Assembly (NCBI RefSeq): GCF_013177655.1 | Contig: NZ_CP035946.1 | Span: forward strand, 248,001-312,000 | Source: Campylobacter canadensis | GTDB taxonomy: Bacteria; Campylobacterota; Campylobacteria; Campylobacterales; Campylobacteraceae | Direction: 5' to 3' | Length of the DNA stretch: 64,000 nucleotides | Shown here: positions 28,836 to 37,459 of the stretch, piece after piece | Layout of the letters: every line of letters starts with the position of its first letter | Numbering within the stretch: position 1 is the stretch's first letter | Notes under the pieces: generated by a model | Seen by the model: the letters and a program-made list of their open reading frames with translations, nothing else | Databases searched by the model: none | Told to the model about the DNA's origin: nothing | Made by a program: the position numbers and the translations under genes

Positions 28836-29302
28836 TAAATTCCTCTTTTAGAAACGATAAATTCTAAGCTTTGATTAATTAATTTTTGTTCATCTTGTAA
28901 ATTATCTAATGTATGACTTCCTCTTAAAGCATAAGAAATAGCTAATAAAACATCGTTATGATTTTTTTTATTTAATATTCTTTCTTCGCTAAAAAGCATA
29001 TAATTATTTTCATATCTTATTGCTTGTTTGTAAGAAAAAATATCCATTATTTTTGTATTTTTTTCAATAATCTCATCTAAAGTTATAATTTTTTCTTCTA
29101 TTAAATAATAAATATCAATTATTTTTACATAAAAAATGTTTTCATTATTATTTAAAGGATGATAAACATCAATTTCCTTTTCTAAATTACCTAAAAAGTG
29201 ATAAAGATTTTTTTCATTATTTTTACTTAATAAATCTTTATCATTATGCACTAAATCTATTTTTGATATTTGTTTTATTAAATAATATTTTAATTTATTC
29301 AT
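28796..29302 (-). CDS. Hypothetical protein, 5' part of a gene split at an A7 run
   Basis: A 168-residue soluble, mixed alpha/beta protein with a good start (AAAGGAAAAAATG) and no recognised domain. It ends in FAAQRKKY just after a run of seven A. Read in the -1 frame, the protein would go on as RKKILINYLLVL into the membrane-anchored part encoded at 28293-28835. The heptamer lies as A AAA AAA relative to the codons, the layout of a -1 slippery site, but a plain frameshift mutation or a phase-variable run explains it equally. Confidence 0.55.
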   Translation of the reverse strand: MNKLKYYLIKQISKIDLVHNDKDLLSKNNEKNLYHFLGNLEKEIDVYHPLNNNENIFYVKIIDIYYLIEEKIITLDEIIEKNTKIMDIFSYKQAIRYENNYMLFSEERILNKKNHNDVLLAISYALRGSHTLDNLQDEQKLINQSLEFIVSKRGIYCFSPFAAQRKKY

Positions 29303-29459
29303 TTTTTTCCTTTATTTAATTATATATTTTTTTTAAAGAAAAATAAAATTTTATTTTTTAAGTATTCTTAATAAAAACTAAATTTATTTAAATAGCTATT
29401 ATTAAGGTATATTATCTCTTTTTTGTAATAGTTTTTGGAATTAATTTTGCTTAAAATCT

Positions 29460-29489
29460 TTAATATTTTTATGTATTTAAAAATATTAA
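29460..29489 (+). repeat. Inverted repeat in the leader of the dms operon
   Basis: TTAATATTTTTA (29460-29471) and TAAAAATATTAA (29478-29489) are a perfect 12-bp inverted repeat with the loop TGTATT, ending 21 bp before the dmsA ATG. It could be an operator or a leader-RNA hairpin upstream of the AAGGA ribosome-binding site. As all pairs are A-T, chance is not excluded. Confidence 0.5.
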
Positions 29490-29510
29490 TTTTCATATAA
29501 GGATTGTTTT

Positions 29511-31874
29511 ATGCAACAACAAAGAAGAGACTTTTTAAAGTGGAGTTCTTTATTTGGTGGCTTAGCTTTAAGCCCTGTAAATCTTAGTGCAAATATGCTA
29601 AAAACTTCTCCTATTGTAAGCAAATGGGCAGGTTGCAATGTAAATTGCGGTACAAAATGCCCTGTTAAAGTGCATACTCAAGATGGTGTAATTAAGTATG
29701 TAAGCACTGATGATGAAGGCGATGATAGTTTTGATAATCGCCAAGCAAGAGCCTGTATTAGAGGGCGTAGCTCAAGATATAAAGTTTATAATGCAAACCG
29801 CTTAAAAAGACCACTAAAAAGAGTGGGAAAAAGAGGCGAAGGTAAATTTATGCCTATTTCTTGGGAGCAAGCTTTTGATGAAATTGCTGCTAAAATGAAA
29901 GAAGTAAAAGCAAAATACGGCAACGAAGCCTTTTTTATTACATACGCAACAGGTACAACAGGAACAATTATTAATCGTTGCACAAAAGGACCTTGGGCTA
30001 GACTTTTAAGCCTTTATGGTGGTTATTTAAATTATCATAATTCTTATTCTACAGCTCAAATTTCAAATGCTATGAATTTTTTCTATGGTGGATCTTTTGC
30101 TAGCGATATTGCTACTTTACGCTCGGCAAAATTAGCTATATTTTTTGGAGCAAATCATGTTGAAACTAGAATGGGAGGCGGTGGAGTAGGCTATGCTTAT
30201 CAAAAAGCCTTAGAAGAAAGTGGGTGCAAAATAATTCACATTGACCCAAGATATAATGATTCTATGATAGGGCATTGCGATGAGTGGATACCTATAGCAG
30301 CAGGAACTGACGCTGCTTTAATTGCTGGGCTTATTTATGTGATGATAAAAGAAGATTTGCTTGATAGAGCTTTTATTGATAAATATACCATAGGTTTTAG
30401 TGAAAACACTTTGCCACAAGATGCAGCTAAAAACTCAAGCTATGAAAGTTATGTTTTAGGCTTAAGTGATGGGGTAGAAAAAACTCCTGCTTGGGCAAGT
30501 AAAATTACAAAAATTCCAGAGCGTCGCATTATTCAACTTGCAAGAGAAATAGCAACAATTAAGCCTTGTTTTATTGAGCAAGGTTGGGGAGTACAAAGGC
30601 ATTCAAATGGAGAGCAGGGCGCAAGAGCAATAGCAACCCTAGCCTGTGTTACAGCAAATATTGGCATAGAAGGCACAAATACAGGAGCAAGAACAGGCTC
30701 AAGTAAAACATATGATATTATGGGAATGCCTTGTGATAATCCTATAAAAGATTCTATTCCTTGTTTTTTATTTACTGATGCTATTTATCGTGGTAAGCAA
30801 ATGAGTGATATTAGTGATGGGGTGCGTGGTACAACACAATTAAAACAAAATATTAAATTTATTTTCAATACAGCAGGAAATTGTCTTACAAATCAGCATA
30901 GCACCATTAAAGAAGTGCATGATATTTTAAGCGATGAAAGTTTGTGTGAGTGTATAGTAGATATTAATGTAACAAGAACTCCATCAAATAATTATGCTGA
31001 TTATATCTTACCTGATGCAACTATGCTAGAGCAAGAAGATTTTATAAGACCTAGCGCAGGATATTATAGCAATAAGCCTTATATTATTTATTGTCAAAAA
31101 GCCATTAATCCAGTTGGCGAAGCAAAACCTATTTATGAAATGTGTCTTGAACTTGCTAAAAGACTTGGCATAGAAAAAGAATTTAGCGAAGGAAGAACGC
31201 AAAAAGATTGGTTAAAATACCTTTATGAAGAAAGTATGAAAAAAAATCCACTTTTGCCTAGTTTTGATAAAATGTGCGAAAAAGGACTTGTAAAATTTGA
31301 GCCTGTAAAAGCTGCAGTTGCACTAGAAAATTTTATAAAAGACCCTATTAAGTATCCTTTAAAAACTCCTAGTAAAAAGATAGAAATTTATAGTATTGAA
31401 TTAGCTAAAATGCAAAAAACTTGGAAATTAAAAGAAGGACAACAAATAGTGCCTATTCCTGTTTTTGAAAGTCAAAGAGAAGGTATTTTAGACCCACTAA
31501 AACAAAAGTATCCTTTACAATTTTTTGGCTATCACTACAAAGGCAGAACGCATTCTAGCTTTTGGGAAATTCCACAAATTAGAGAAGCTAATCCGCAAGA
31601 AATTTGGATAAATACCATAGATGCAGAACAAAGAAATATTAAAACGGGCGATGTGGTGCAAGTAAGAAACGATTTAGGAATAATTCAAGGCATAGCAAAA
31701 GTTACTCCAAAAATCATACCAGGTTGTGCAGTAACTCCACAAGGTGCTTGGGCTAAGTTTAAAAATGGTATTGATGTTGGAACTTGTGTAAATTCTTTAG
31801 CAAGTTTGCTGCCAACGGCTATTTCTAAAGGAAACGCTCAACATTCTATTTTAGTTGAAATTGCAAAAGTTTAA
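29511..31874 (+). CDS. dmsA: DMSO reductase-type molybdopterin subunit A
   Basis: Catalytic subunit of an anaerobic terminal reductase that accepts electrons from DmsB. The Tat signal is QQQRRDFLKWSS (Arg5-Arg6) with a hydrophobic stretch after it, so it is exported folded. The [4Fe-4S] ligands lie in GCNVNCGTKCP (about residues 41-51) and ACIRGRS (about 84). The region YLNYHNSYSTAQISNAM (about 178-194) supplies a Ser at the Mo-ligand place, as in DmsA rather than the Cys of nitrate or thiosulfate reductases. Length 787. DMSO or another S-/N-oxide is the expected acceptor. Confidence 0.87.
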   Translation: MQQQRRDFLKWSSLFGGLALSPVNLSANMLKTSPIVSKWAGCNVNCGTKCPVKVHTQDGVIKYVSTDDEGDDSFDNRQARACIRGRSSRYKVYNANRLKRPLKRVGKRGEGKFMPISWEQAFDEIAAKMKEVKAKYGNEAFFITYATGTTGTIINRCTKGPWARLLSLYGGYLNYHNSYSTAQISNAMNFFYGGSFASDIATLRSAKLAIFFGANHVETRMGGGGVGYAYQKALEESGCKIIHIDPRYNDSMIGHCDEWIPIAAGTDAALIAGLIYVMIKEDLLDRAFIDKYTIGFSENTLPQDAAKNSSYESYVLGLSDGVEKTPAWASKITKIPERRIIQLAREIATIKPCFIEQGWGVQRHSNGEQGARAIATLACVTANIGIEGTNTGARTGSSKTYDIMGMPCDNPIKDSIPCFLFTDAIYRGKQMSDISDGVRGTTQLKQNIKFIFNTAGNCLTNQHSTIKEVHDILSDESLCECIVDINVTRTPSNNYADYILPDATMLEQEDFIRPSAGYYSNKPYIIYCQKAINPVGEAKPIYEMCLELAKRLGIEKEFSEGRTQKDWLKYLYEESMKKNPLLPSFDKMCEKGLVKFEPVKAAVALENFIKDPIKYPLKTPSKKIEIYSIELAKMQKTWKLKEGQQIVPIPVFESQREGILDPLKQKYPLQFFGYHYKGRTHSSFWEIPQIREANPQEIWINTIDAEQRNIKTGDVVQVRNDLGIIQGIAKVTPKIIPGCAVTPQGAWAKFKNGIDVGTCVNSLASLLPTAISKGNAQHSILVEIAKV

Positions 31875-31884
31875 GGAGAAAAAG

Positions 31885-32541
31885 ATGAAATTAGAAGAAA
31901 ATTCACAATTTGGCTTTATGCTAGACCAAAGCAAATGCGTAGGTTGTAGGACTTGCTTGCTTTCTTGCAAGGATTATAAAGATATGCCTGTGGGAGTTAA
32001 TTTTCGCCGTGTGTTTGAAACTGAAGGGGGAAATTGGACAGCTAAAGAAGATGGAAGTTTTGAGCAAAATGTTTTTGCTTATTACACTTCTATATCTTGT
32101 AATCATTGTTCTAATCCATCTTGTCTTAAAGCTTGTCCAACTGGTGCAACGATGAAGGTAAAATGGGGCGTAGTGATAGTAGAAGAAAGTATGTGCATAG
32201 GCTGCAAGGCTTGTGCTATGGCTTGTCCTTATGGTGCACCACAATTTAATGAAAAAACAGGACATATGAGCAAATGTAATGGGTGTTATGAAAGATTAAA
32301 AGAAGGTAAAAATCCAATTTGCGTAGATTCTTGCCCTTTTAGAGCTTTAAAAGCAGGTGATATAGCAAAACTAAGAGAAGAATATGGAAATTTAGCCTCT
32401 ATCACACCTTTACCTAATGCAAACATAACAAGACCTAATTTATGTATAGTGCCTGAAAAACATAGTTTGCCTTCAGGTAATAAAAGTGCAATTTTTCACC
32501 TACCGCAAAATATTCAAGGAGTAAATTATGACATCGTTTAA
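31885..32541 (+). CDS. dmsB: DMSO reductase-type iron-sulfur subunit B
   Basis: Four-cluster ferredoxin that links the quinol-oxidising membrane subunit to DmsA. Cysteine motifs: CVGCRTCLLSCKD (about residue 16), CNHCSNPSCLKACP (about 70), CIGCKACAMACPYG (about 103) and CNGCYERLKEGKNPICVDSC (about 130). The ATG at 31885 is used because TAAGGAG sits just upstream; an in-frame start at 31855 would place ten extra residues inside dmsA. Length 218. Confidence 0.92.
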   Translation: MKLEENSQFGFMLDQSKCVGCRTCLLSCKDYKDMPVGVNFRRVFETEGGNWTAKEDGSFEQNVFAYYTSISCNHCSNPSCLKACPTGATMKVKWGVVIVEESMCIGCKACAMACPYGAPQFNEKTGHMSKCNGCYERLKEGKNPICVDSCPFRALKAGDIAKLREEYGNLASITPLPNANITRPNLCIVPEKHSLPSGNKSAIFHLPQNIQGVNYDIV

Positions 32542-33394
32542 TCATATTTTTAGCGAAATGCCTTTAGTGTTTTTTACAATTTTTGCTCAAGCGGTTGTTG
32601 GGCTTAGTTTAGTTTATGCACCTGCGTTTATAAATGGTTATAAAAATAATGCGAATTTAAAATCTTTTGGACTTTGCTTAACTTTAGCAATGTTTGTTGC
32701 ATTTATACCTTCATTTTTTCATTTAAATGATATTACGCATATTTTTAATGTGCTAAATAGAATGGGTGTTTTTTATGCAAATAATGAATGGCACATAGGC
32801 TGGATGAATAATGAAATCTTATTTTTAGGCTTATTTTGTATTTTGTCTTTTTTACTTTATTTTAAAACAAATACTTTTTTATTTTTCTTTGTTTTACTAA
32901 GTGGAATTTTAGGACTTTTTTTTATGAGTGGAGCGTATGGTGCTATGCAAGAAAGCGTGCCTACTTGGGATTTTAAAATCACTTTGCTTTATTTTTTTGC
33001 TAGTGCTATATTTTTAGGTGCTATTGTTTATTATTGCTTTTTTGAAAATGGCGAACACGAAAGAAAAATGTCTTTTTTTGCAGGACTTATAGGAATAGGG
33101 CTTTTAAGCACAGCTATAGTTTTACAAACCTTGCATGTAGGGCAAACTTGGATTATGGGGCTTGTTAATCCTTTTGAACTTTTAAGCGGAGCTTATATTT
33201 GGTTTATATCGCTTTCATTTTTCTTTTTAGGGCTTAGTATTGTTACTTGGTATTTGCATAATTATTTGCAAGAAAAATTTAAAAGCAAATTCTTTGCTTA
33301 TTTTGCTTTATTTAGCGCTTTTTTAGGTGTTTTTATAACAAGAATGCTATTTTATGGCTTAATTAACACTCAAATAATGTTAGGGCAGTTTTAA
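32528..33394 (+). CDS. dmsC: DMSO reductase-type membrane anchor subunit C
   Basis: Menaquinol-oxidising membrane anchor, 288 residues with eight predicted helices, as usual for DmsC. Family features include FHLNDITHIFNVLNRMG (about residue 63) and W-rich loops facing the periplasm. The start lies 14 bp inside dmsB and the stop shares a base with the next ATG, so all four genes are coupled. Confidence 0.88.
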   Translation: MTSFNHIFSEMPLVFFTIFAQAVVGLSLVYAPAFINGYKNNANLKSFGLCLTLAMFVAFIPSFFHLNDITHIFNVLNRMGVFYANNEWHIGWMNNEILFLGLFCILSFLLYFKTNTFLFFFVLLSGILGLFFMSGAYGAMQESVPTWDFKITLLYFFASAIFLGAIVYYCFFENGEHERKMSFFAGLIGIGLLSTAIVLQTLHVGQTWIMGLVNPFELLSGAYIWFISLSFFFLGLSIVTWYLHNYLQEKFKSKFFAYFALFSAFLGVFITRMLFYGLINTQIMLGQF

Positions 33395-33957
33395 TGAAAA
33401 ATTTAGCAATAGATATTTTTATTAATTTTTTGCAAAATCCGCCAAAAAATATTTTGTTAAAAAAGCTTAAAAAAGAAGAGTTTTGGCAAAATTGGTTTTT
33501 AAAAAATAATACTAAATTGCAATATGCTGCTTTAAAGCTTTTATCATCTTCAAACGAAGATGATAAATTAATAGCGAGTGATTTTACTTCTTTGTTTTTA
33601 AGCGATGTTGATTATGTAAAAGCACCGCCTTTTGCTTCTTTTTATCTTGATGAAAATAAAGAAATTTATTCAGATAATTCCGATAAAGTTAAGCAAATTT
33701 TTATGCAAAATAACTTTTTTTCTTTTTTAAACGAAGAACCTGCAGATAGCTTGATAAATGAATTATTATTCATTAGCTTTTTAATCAAAAAACAAGATGA
33801 TATAACTTTGCAAAAATTCTTAAAAGAAGAATTTTTTACTTGGTTTAATATGTGGAGTTTTGATGTTTATAATAAAGCAAAATCTAATTTTTACAAAGCT
33901 TTAATAATGCTAATGAAAGATTTTTTTAAAAGAGAAAATAAACCTTGCTTGTTCTAG
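33394..33957 (+). CDS. TorD/DmsD-type reductase maturation chaperone
   Basis: A 187-residue all-helical protein. The segment NEEPADSLINELLFISFL (about residue 110) corresponds to the E-P-D/H motif of TorD/DmsD chaperones. Such chaperones bind the Tat signal of the molybdoenzyme and hold it until the cofactor is inserted; here the likely client is DmsA. It is the last gene of the operon and begins at TAATG with dmsC. Confidence 0.78.
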   Translation: MKNLAIDIFINFLQNPPKNILLKKLKKEEFWQNWFLKNNTKLQYAALKLLSSSNEDDKLIASDFTSLFLSDVDYVKAPPFASFYLDENKEIYSDNSDKVKQIFMQNNFFSFLNEEPADSLINELLFISFLIKKQDDITLQKFLKEEFFTWFNMWSFDVYNKAKSNFYKALIMLMKDFFKRENKPCLF

Positions 33958-33967
33958 CAAGGTTTTT
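33941..33967 (+). terminator. Terminator of the dms operon
   Basis: AACCTTGCT (33941-33949) and AGCAAGGTT (33956-33964) form a 9-bp stem with a six-base loop, followed by TTT. It overlaps the end of the chaperone gene and abuts the stop of the convergent gene. Confidence 0.8.
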
Positions 33968-35018
33968 AAGCATCTTGTAAAAAAGAATTATTTAAAAATA
34001 TTTTTAAAAGCATAAAAAATTGAATAATAAATGATAAAAAAAGGCAAATTATAGCAAAGTCATTAATATTTAAATATCGTAATAGCAAAGTTAAAAATAA
34101 TAATATAAAGGATAAATATGTCCTTTTAAAAAATCTTAAAACTAAGCCATTATGCCTTAAACCTGCTATATTAAAAACCAGTAAAATATTTATGCAAATT
34201 GAACTAAGAAAAATAAGGTGCAAACTAGCACTAGTAGTATTTAATCCATAAATTAAGTAAGCAAGTCCTAAAATAAATATGCTTATGTATAAAAATAATA
34301 CATAATGAGTTTTTAAAAGCTCTTTATGATGAAAATCCTTAAGCCTTGCAAAAATCATAAATGCACTTGCAATATATAAAAATTTTAAATCTATATTGCT
34401 AAAAATAACACTAAAAATACTAAGTAAAATCAAAGTAAATACGCTAAGATTTTTATAATAAACATTGGGTATAAAATGATAATCTTTATAATTTTTTTCA
34501 TCTAAAGCACTTCTTGAGACTGCTATAGAAATTTTAAAATTTATAAGCATAATAGCAGCTGAATTAAGATGAATTAGTGCTTTTAAAAAATCAGTATTTA
34601 ATGTAAAAAAATAAGCGAATTTTAAAAAGCAAAATCCAAATAAAATTAATATTAAGCTATTAAAATTTTTAGTCTTAAAACACATAAAAGAACAAATAAA
34701 ACTAAGGCTAAGCCAAAAAATACACATAAAAAACATCGCAAAAAAAGTATTTATAAAATAAGTTAAAGCTGATGTTAAAAATAAAAAAAGTAAAAATATA
34801 TTTATATTTTTAAGAGTTTTATTAAAACCTAGCCAAGCTGGTAAGGCAGTTAAAATAAAGCCTGTGTATGCAGCACTTAAAGCAATATCAAAAAATAAAA
34901 AAATATGATTATTATAAAAATCATCACTAAAAAAATATACAAAAATACCCAAACTAAAAGAAATGCTACATAATAAAAAAAATGATTTCATAGGGATAAA
35001 AAATATTTCTTTATTCAT
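33966..35018 (-). CDS. NnrS-family membrane protein
   Basis: A 350-residue integral membrane protein with about 12 helices. AAYTGFILTALPAWLGF (about residue 49) matches the AFxGFxLTAxPxWTG block of NnrS, and INILLVFNIAGLRHNGL (about 290) matches the C-terminal RVALGHTGR block, though less closely. NnrS is a haem- and copper-containing inner-membrane protein linked to tolerance of nitric oxide. I take the ATG at 35018; the TTG at 35030 also overlaps the ABC gene. Last gene of the operon started by the TonB-type receptor. Confidence 0.75.
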   Translation of the reverse strand: MNKEIFFIPMKSFFLLCSISFSLGIFVYFFSDDFYNNHIFLFFDIALSAAYTGFILTALPAWLGFNKTLKNINIFLLFLFLTSALTYFINTFFAMFFMCIFWLSLSFICSFMCFKTKNFNSLILILFGFCFLKFAYFFTLNTDFLKALIHLNSAAIMLINFKISIAVSRSALDEKNYKDYHFIPNVYYKNLSVFTLILLSIFSVIFSNIDLKFLYIASAFMIFARLKDFHHKELLKTHYVLFLYISIFILGLAYLIYGLNTTSASLHLIFLSSICINILLVFNIAGLRHNGLVLRFFKRTYLSFILLFLTLLLRYLNINDFAIICLFLSFIIQFFMLLKIFLNNSFLQDA

Positions 35019-35706
35019 AATAAAGCTCAAAATTATTTAAGTATTGTTTATAAAAATCATCATTTCTTTTGCTTTGTGCGGTATCTAATTTGATGATTTT
35101 TTTCACGTAAGAGTTTTTACCTAAAAAATATATATAATCAGCTATTTTTAAGGCTTCTAATCTATCGTGAGTTACCATAATTGCACTTTTATTGTTATTT
35201 TTTATAAAAGTGATTAAAAAATTAATCAAAAAGTCTTTTAATTCATAATTAATTCCATTAAAAGGCTCATCTAATAATAACAATGTAGGATTGGCTAATA
35301 TTGCTCTTGCAAAATTAATTCTAGTTTTCATTCCACCGCTAAGCTCATTTGGATATTTTAAAGCGTCGTTTTTGTTTAAATTCAGCAATGAAAGTATTTT
35401 ATATATTTCTTCATCATTAAGTTTATTATTTGCTAATTTTATATTTTTAAAAGCATTATAAAAAGGTATTAAATTTGCTTCTTGAAAGACATAAGAAATA
35501 TTTATTTTTTGCATAAAAAATTTATCAAAATAAGCCTTGTTAATTCCTGCAATGGTGTTTAAAATACTAGTTTTTCCACAACCACTTGCCCCAAGTAAAA
35601 CAATAATTTCTCCTAAATGCACTTTTAAAGAAAAATTATTTACAATATTTATATTTGCAATATCGTAATTTAGCTTATGAATATCTAAGATGAGGGGTTT
35701 AAACAT
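35011..35706 (-). CDS. ABC importer ATP-binding protein
   Basis: A 231-residue ATPase of the nitrate/sulfonate/taurine type. Walker A is LLGASGCGKTS (about residue 36), the Q-loop YVFQEANLIP, signature LSGGMKTRINFARA (about 122), Walker B LLLLDEPF (about 143) and the switch VTHDRLEA (about 178). It partners with the permease upstream (overlap 8 bp) and the binding protein before it. Confidence 0.9.
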   Translation of the reverse strand: MFKPLILDIHKLNYDIANINIVNNFSLKVHLGEIIVLLGASGCGKTSILNTIAGINKAYFDKFFMQKINISYVFQEANLIPFYNAFKNIKLANNKLNDEEIYKILSLLNLNKNDALKYPNELSGGMKTRINFARAILANPTLLLLDEPFNGINYELKDFLINFLITFIKNNNKSAIMVTHDRLEALKIADYIYFLGKNSYVKKIIKLDTAQSKRNDDFYKQYLNNFELYYE

Positions 35707-36502
35707 TTGTTTTATCCTTGTAAATTATTAGCTCTAAATTTTTAATTATTAAAAACTCAAAAGCTGCTAAAAAAACTACACATATTAATAAATAAGCCAA
35801 AACCACATCATTTTCCAAAAAGCTTCTTGCATCGGCTATTTTTGAACCTATGCCGTTATTTGCACCTAATAATTCAGCCATTATTGTAAGCTTGAAAGCA
35901 TTGCTAATTGAAATTAAACTTGCTGGTAAAAGATGAGCTAGGCTAAAGGGTAAATATAAATTTATAAAAAGTGATTTTTTAGAGAATTTATATATTTTTG
36001 CCATATCTTTAAGTCCTTTAGGAATATCATTTAAAGCGTTTAGCGTGCAAGAAAATGTATAAGCATAAGTGCAAATAATCACAACAAAAATTACACTAAA
36101 ATCACTAAAGCCAAACCAAAATAAGGCTAAAACCACCCAAGCAATAGGCGCAATGCTAAGATTTATTGAAATTATTGGCTTTATAAATAATAAAAAAGTT
36201 TTAAATTTATATGAAATTATACCTAAAACAATACCTAAACAAAGACTTATAAAAGAGCCAATAAAAGCTCTTTTTAAGCTAATTATTAAATCAAATTCAT
36301 CATAGTTTTTAATAATTTCTAAAGCTTTTAATATTACATTTTGTGGATTTGCTAAAATAAAATCGCTTGTGTAATAATTAGCAATTTGCCAAAGGCTTAA
36401 AAAAATAAAAAAAACGCCAATGCTAATAAAACTAGAAAAGCAATAATCAAGCATTCTAGTAAAATATGAGCGATTAATGCTTTTATTATTAGTAATTAAC
36501 AT
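35699..36502 (-). CDS. ABC importer permease protein
   Basis: A 267-residue inner-membrane permease of the SsuC/TauC type, with six helices. The coupling loop is at about residues 165-200 (ALNDIPKGLKDMAKIYKFS and on to LPFSLAHLLPA), the EAA-like motif facing the ATPase. The gene starts 4 bp after the binding-protein gene. Confidence 0.88.
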   Translation of the reverse strand: MLITNNKSINRSYFTRMLDYCFSSFISIGVFFIFLSLWQIANYYTSDFILANPQNVILKALEIIKNYDEFDLIISLKRAFIGSFISLCLGIVLGIISYKFKTFLLFIKPIISINLSIAPIAWVVLALFWFGFSDFSVIFVVIICTYAYTFSCTLNALNDIPKGLKDMAKIYKFSKKSLFINLYLPFSLAHLLPASLISISNAFKLTIMAELLGANNGIGSKIADARSFLENDVVLAYLLICVVFLAAFEFLIIKNLELIIYKDKTNV

Positions 36503-36505
36503 AAC

Positions 36506-37450
36506 TTATCCTAAAAATATATCATCATGCACTTTGCCACCCACTAAGGCAGGATTGTATTCATGGATTATTTTTAAAAATTCTAAAACTTCTTTTTTTA
36601 CATCTTTTGCATTTTCTACGCATAAATTTGCATTATTAATTGATAATTCAATTGCTTTTTGCGGAGCATTTAATAAATTTGCACCGATTAATGCTGCTTC
36701 GCTTTTATTTTGCAAAATCCACTTTAATGATGCTTTTAAATCATTTTCTAAACTTATAAAATACGATTTATTTTCTTCATAAAATTTATGATTTGCTATT
36801 ATTCCTGCTTGATATATAGACTCATTAAAGCATTCTTTCCATAATTTATCACTTGAAATTCCATCATAAATATTAATTGATTTTAATTTTGCTTTTAGCT
36901 TAGCTGCACTTGCCATTGGCTCTGGCAAATAGGCTGCATCAATTTCATTCTTGCTTAAAAATAAGGCTAAGGCTTCGGGTGGAGTATTTGTGTAAATAAA
37001 ATTAATTTTATTAAAATCAATCCCTAAATGTTTTAATAAAGTTCTTAAGATAATATCAGGCATATCGTTTTTAAAAGGTAAAATTATACTTTTGCCTACT
37101 AATTGTTTTAATTCATTTATAGCCTTGTTTTTGCTTATTAATGAAGTTTGCAGTGTGGTTAGAAAATTAACATATCCAACATCAAAACCTTTATTATAAA
37201 GCATAGTGCATACATTTGTAGGGCTCATCATTATTTGCATTTTATTACTTGCTACACCTACTCTTAATTCATCAGGGTTTTTCCATACTTTTACACTTGT
37301 ATCTACTCTATTTAAAGCAGCTTTTGCTATTGTTATGCTTGGAATTGATGGTGCTACAAATATTTTATAATGATTGTTTGCAAATAAATTTGGTGCATTT
37401 AAAACACATAATCCTGCTGCACAAATATTTAAAAATTCTCTTCTTTTCAT
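36506..37450 (-). CDS. ABC importer substrate-binding protein (NMT1/SsuA type)
   Basis: A 314-residue periplasmic protein. Its leader MKRREFLNICAAGLCVL followed by NLFAN has a twin-arginine-like motif, so export by Tat is possible. The fold pattern (VAPSIPSITIAKAALNR, KSIILPFKNDMPDIILRTLL, IDAAYLPEPMASAAK) fits the NMT1/SsuA group that binds sulfonates, nitrate, thiamine precursors or similar. The ligand is unknown. Its place behind an outer-membrane barrel suggests that this is the periplasmic carrier for what the barrel admits. Confidence 0.82.
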   Translation of the reverse strand: MKRREFLNICAAGLCVLNAPNLFANNHYKIFVAPSIPSITIAKAALNRVDTSVKVWKNPDELRVGVASNKMQIMMSPTNVCTMLYNKGFDVGYVNFLTTLQTSLISKNKAINELKQLVGKSIILPFKNDMPDIILRTLLKHLGIDFNKINFIYTNTPPEALALFLSKNEIDAAYLPEPMASAAKLKAKLKSINIYDGISSDKLWKECFNESIYQAGIIANHKFYEENKSYFISLENDLKASLKWILQNKSEAALIGANLLNAPQKAIELSINNANLCVENAKDVKKEVLEFLKIIHEYNPALVGGKVHDDIFLG

Positions 37451-37459
37451 AAAATCTCC

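Noticed and set aside
31855-31884. Longer N-terminus for dmsB
   Set aside because: The extra ten residues overlap dmsA and the SD lies before the inner ATG at 31885.
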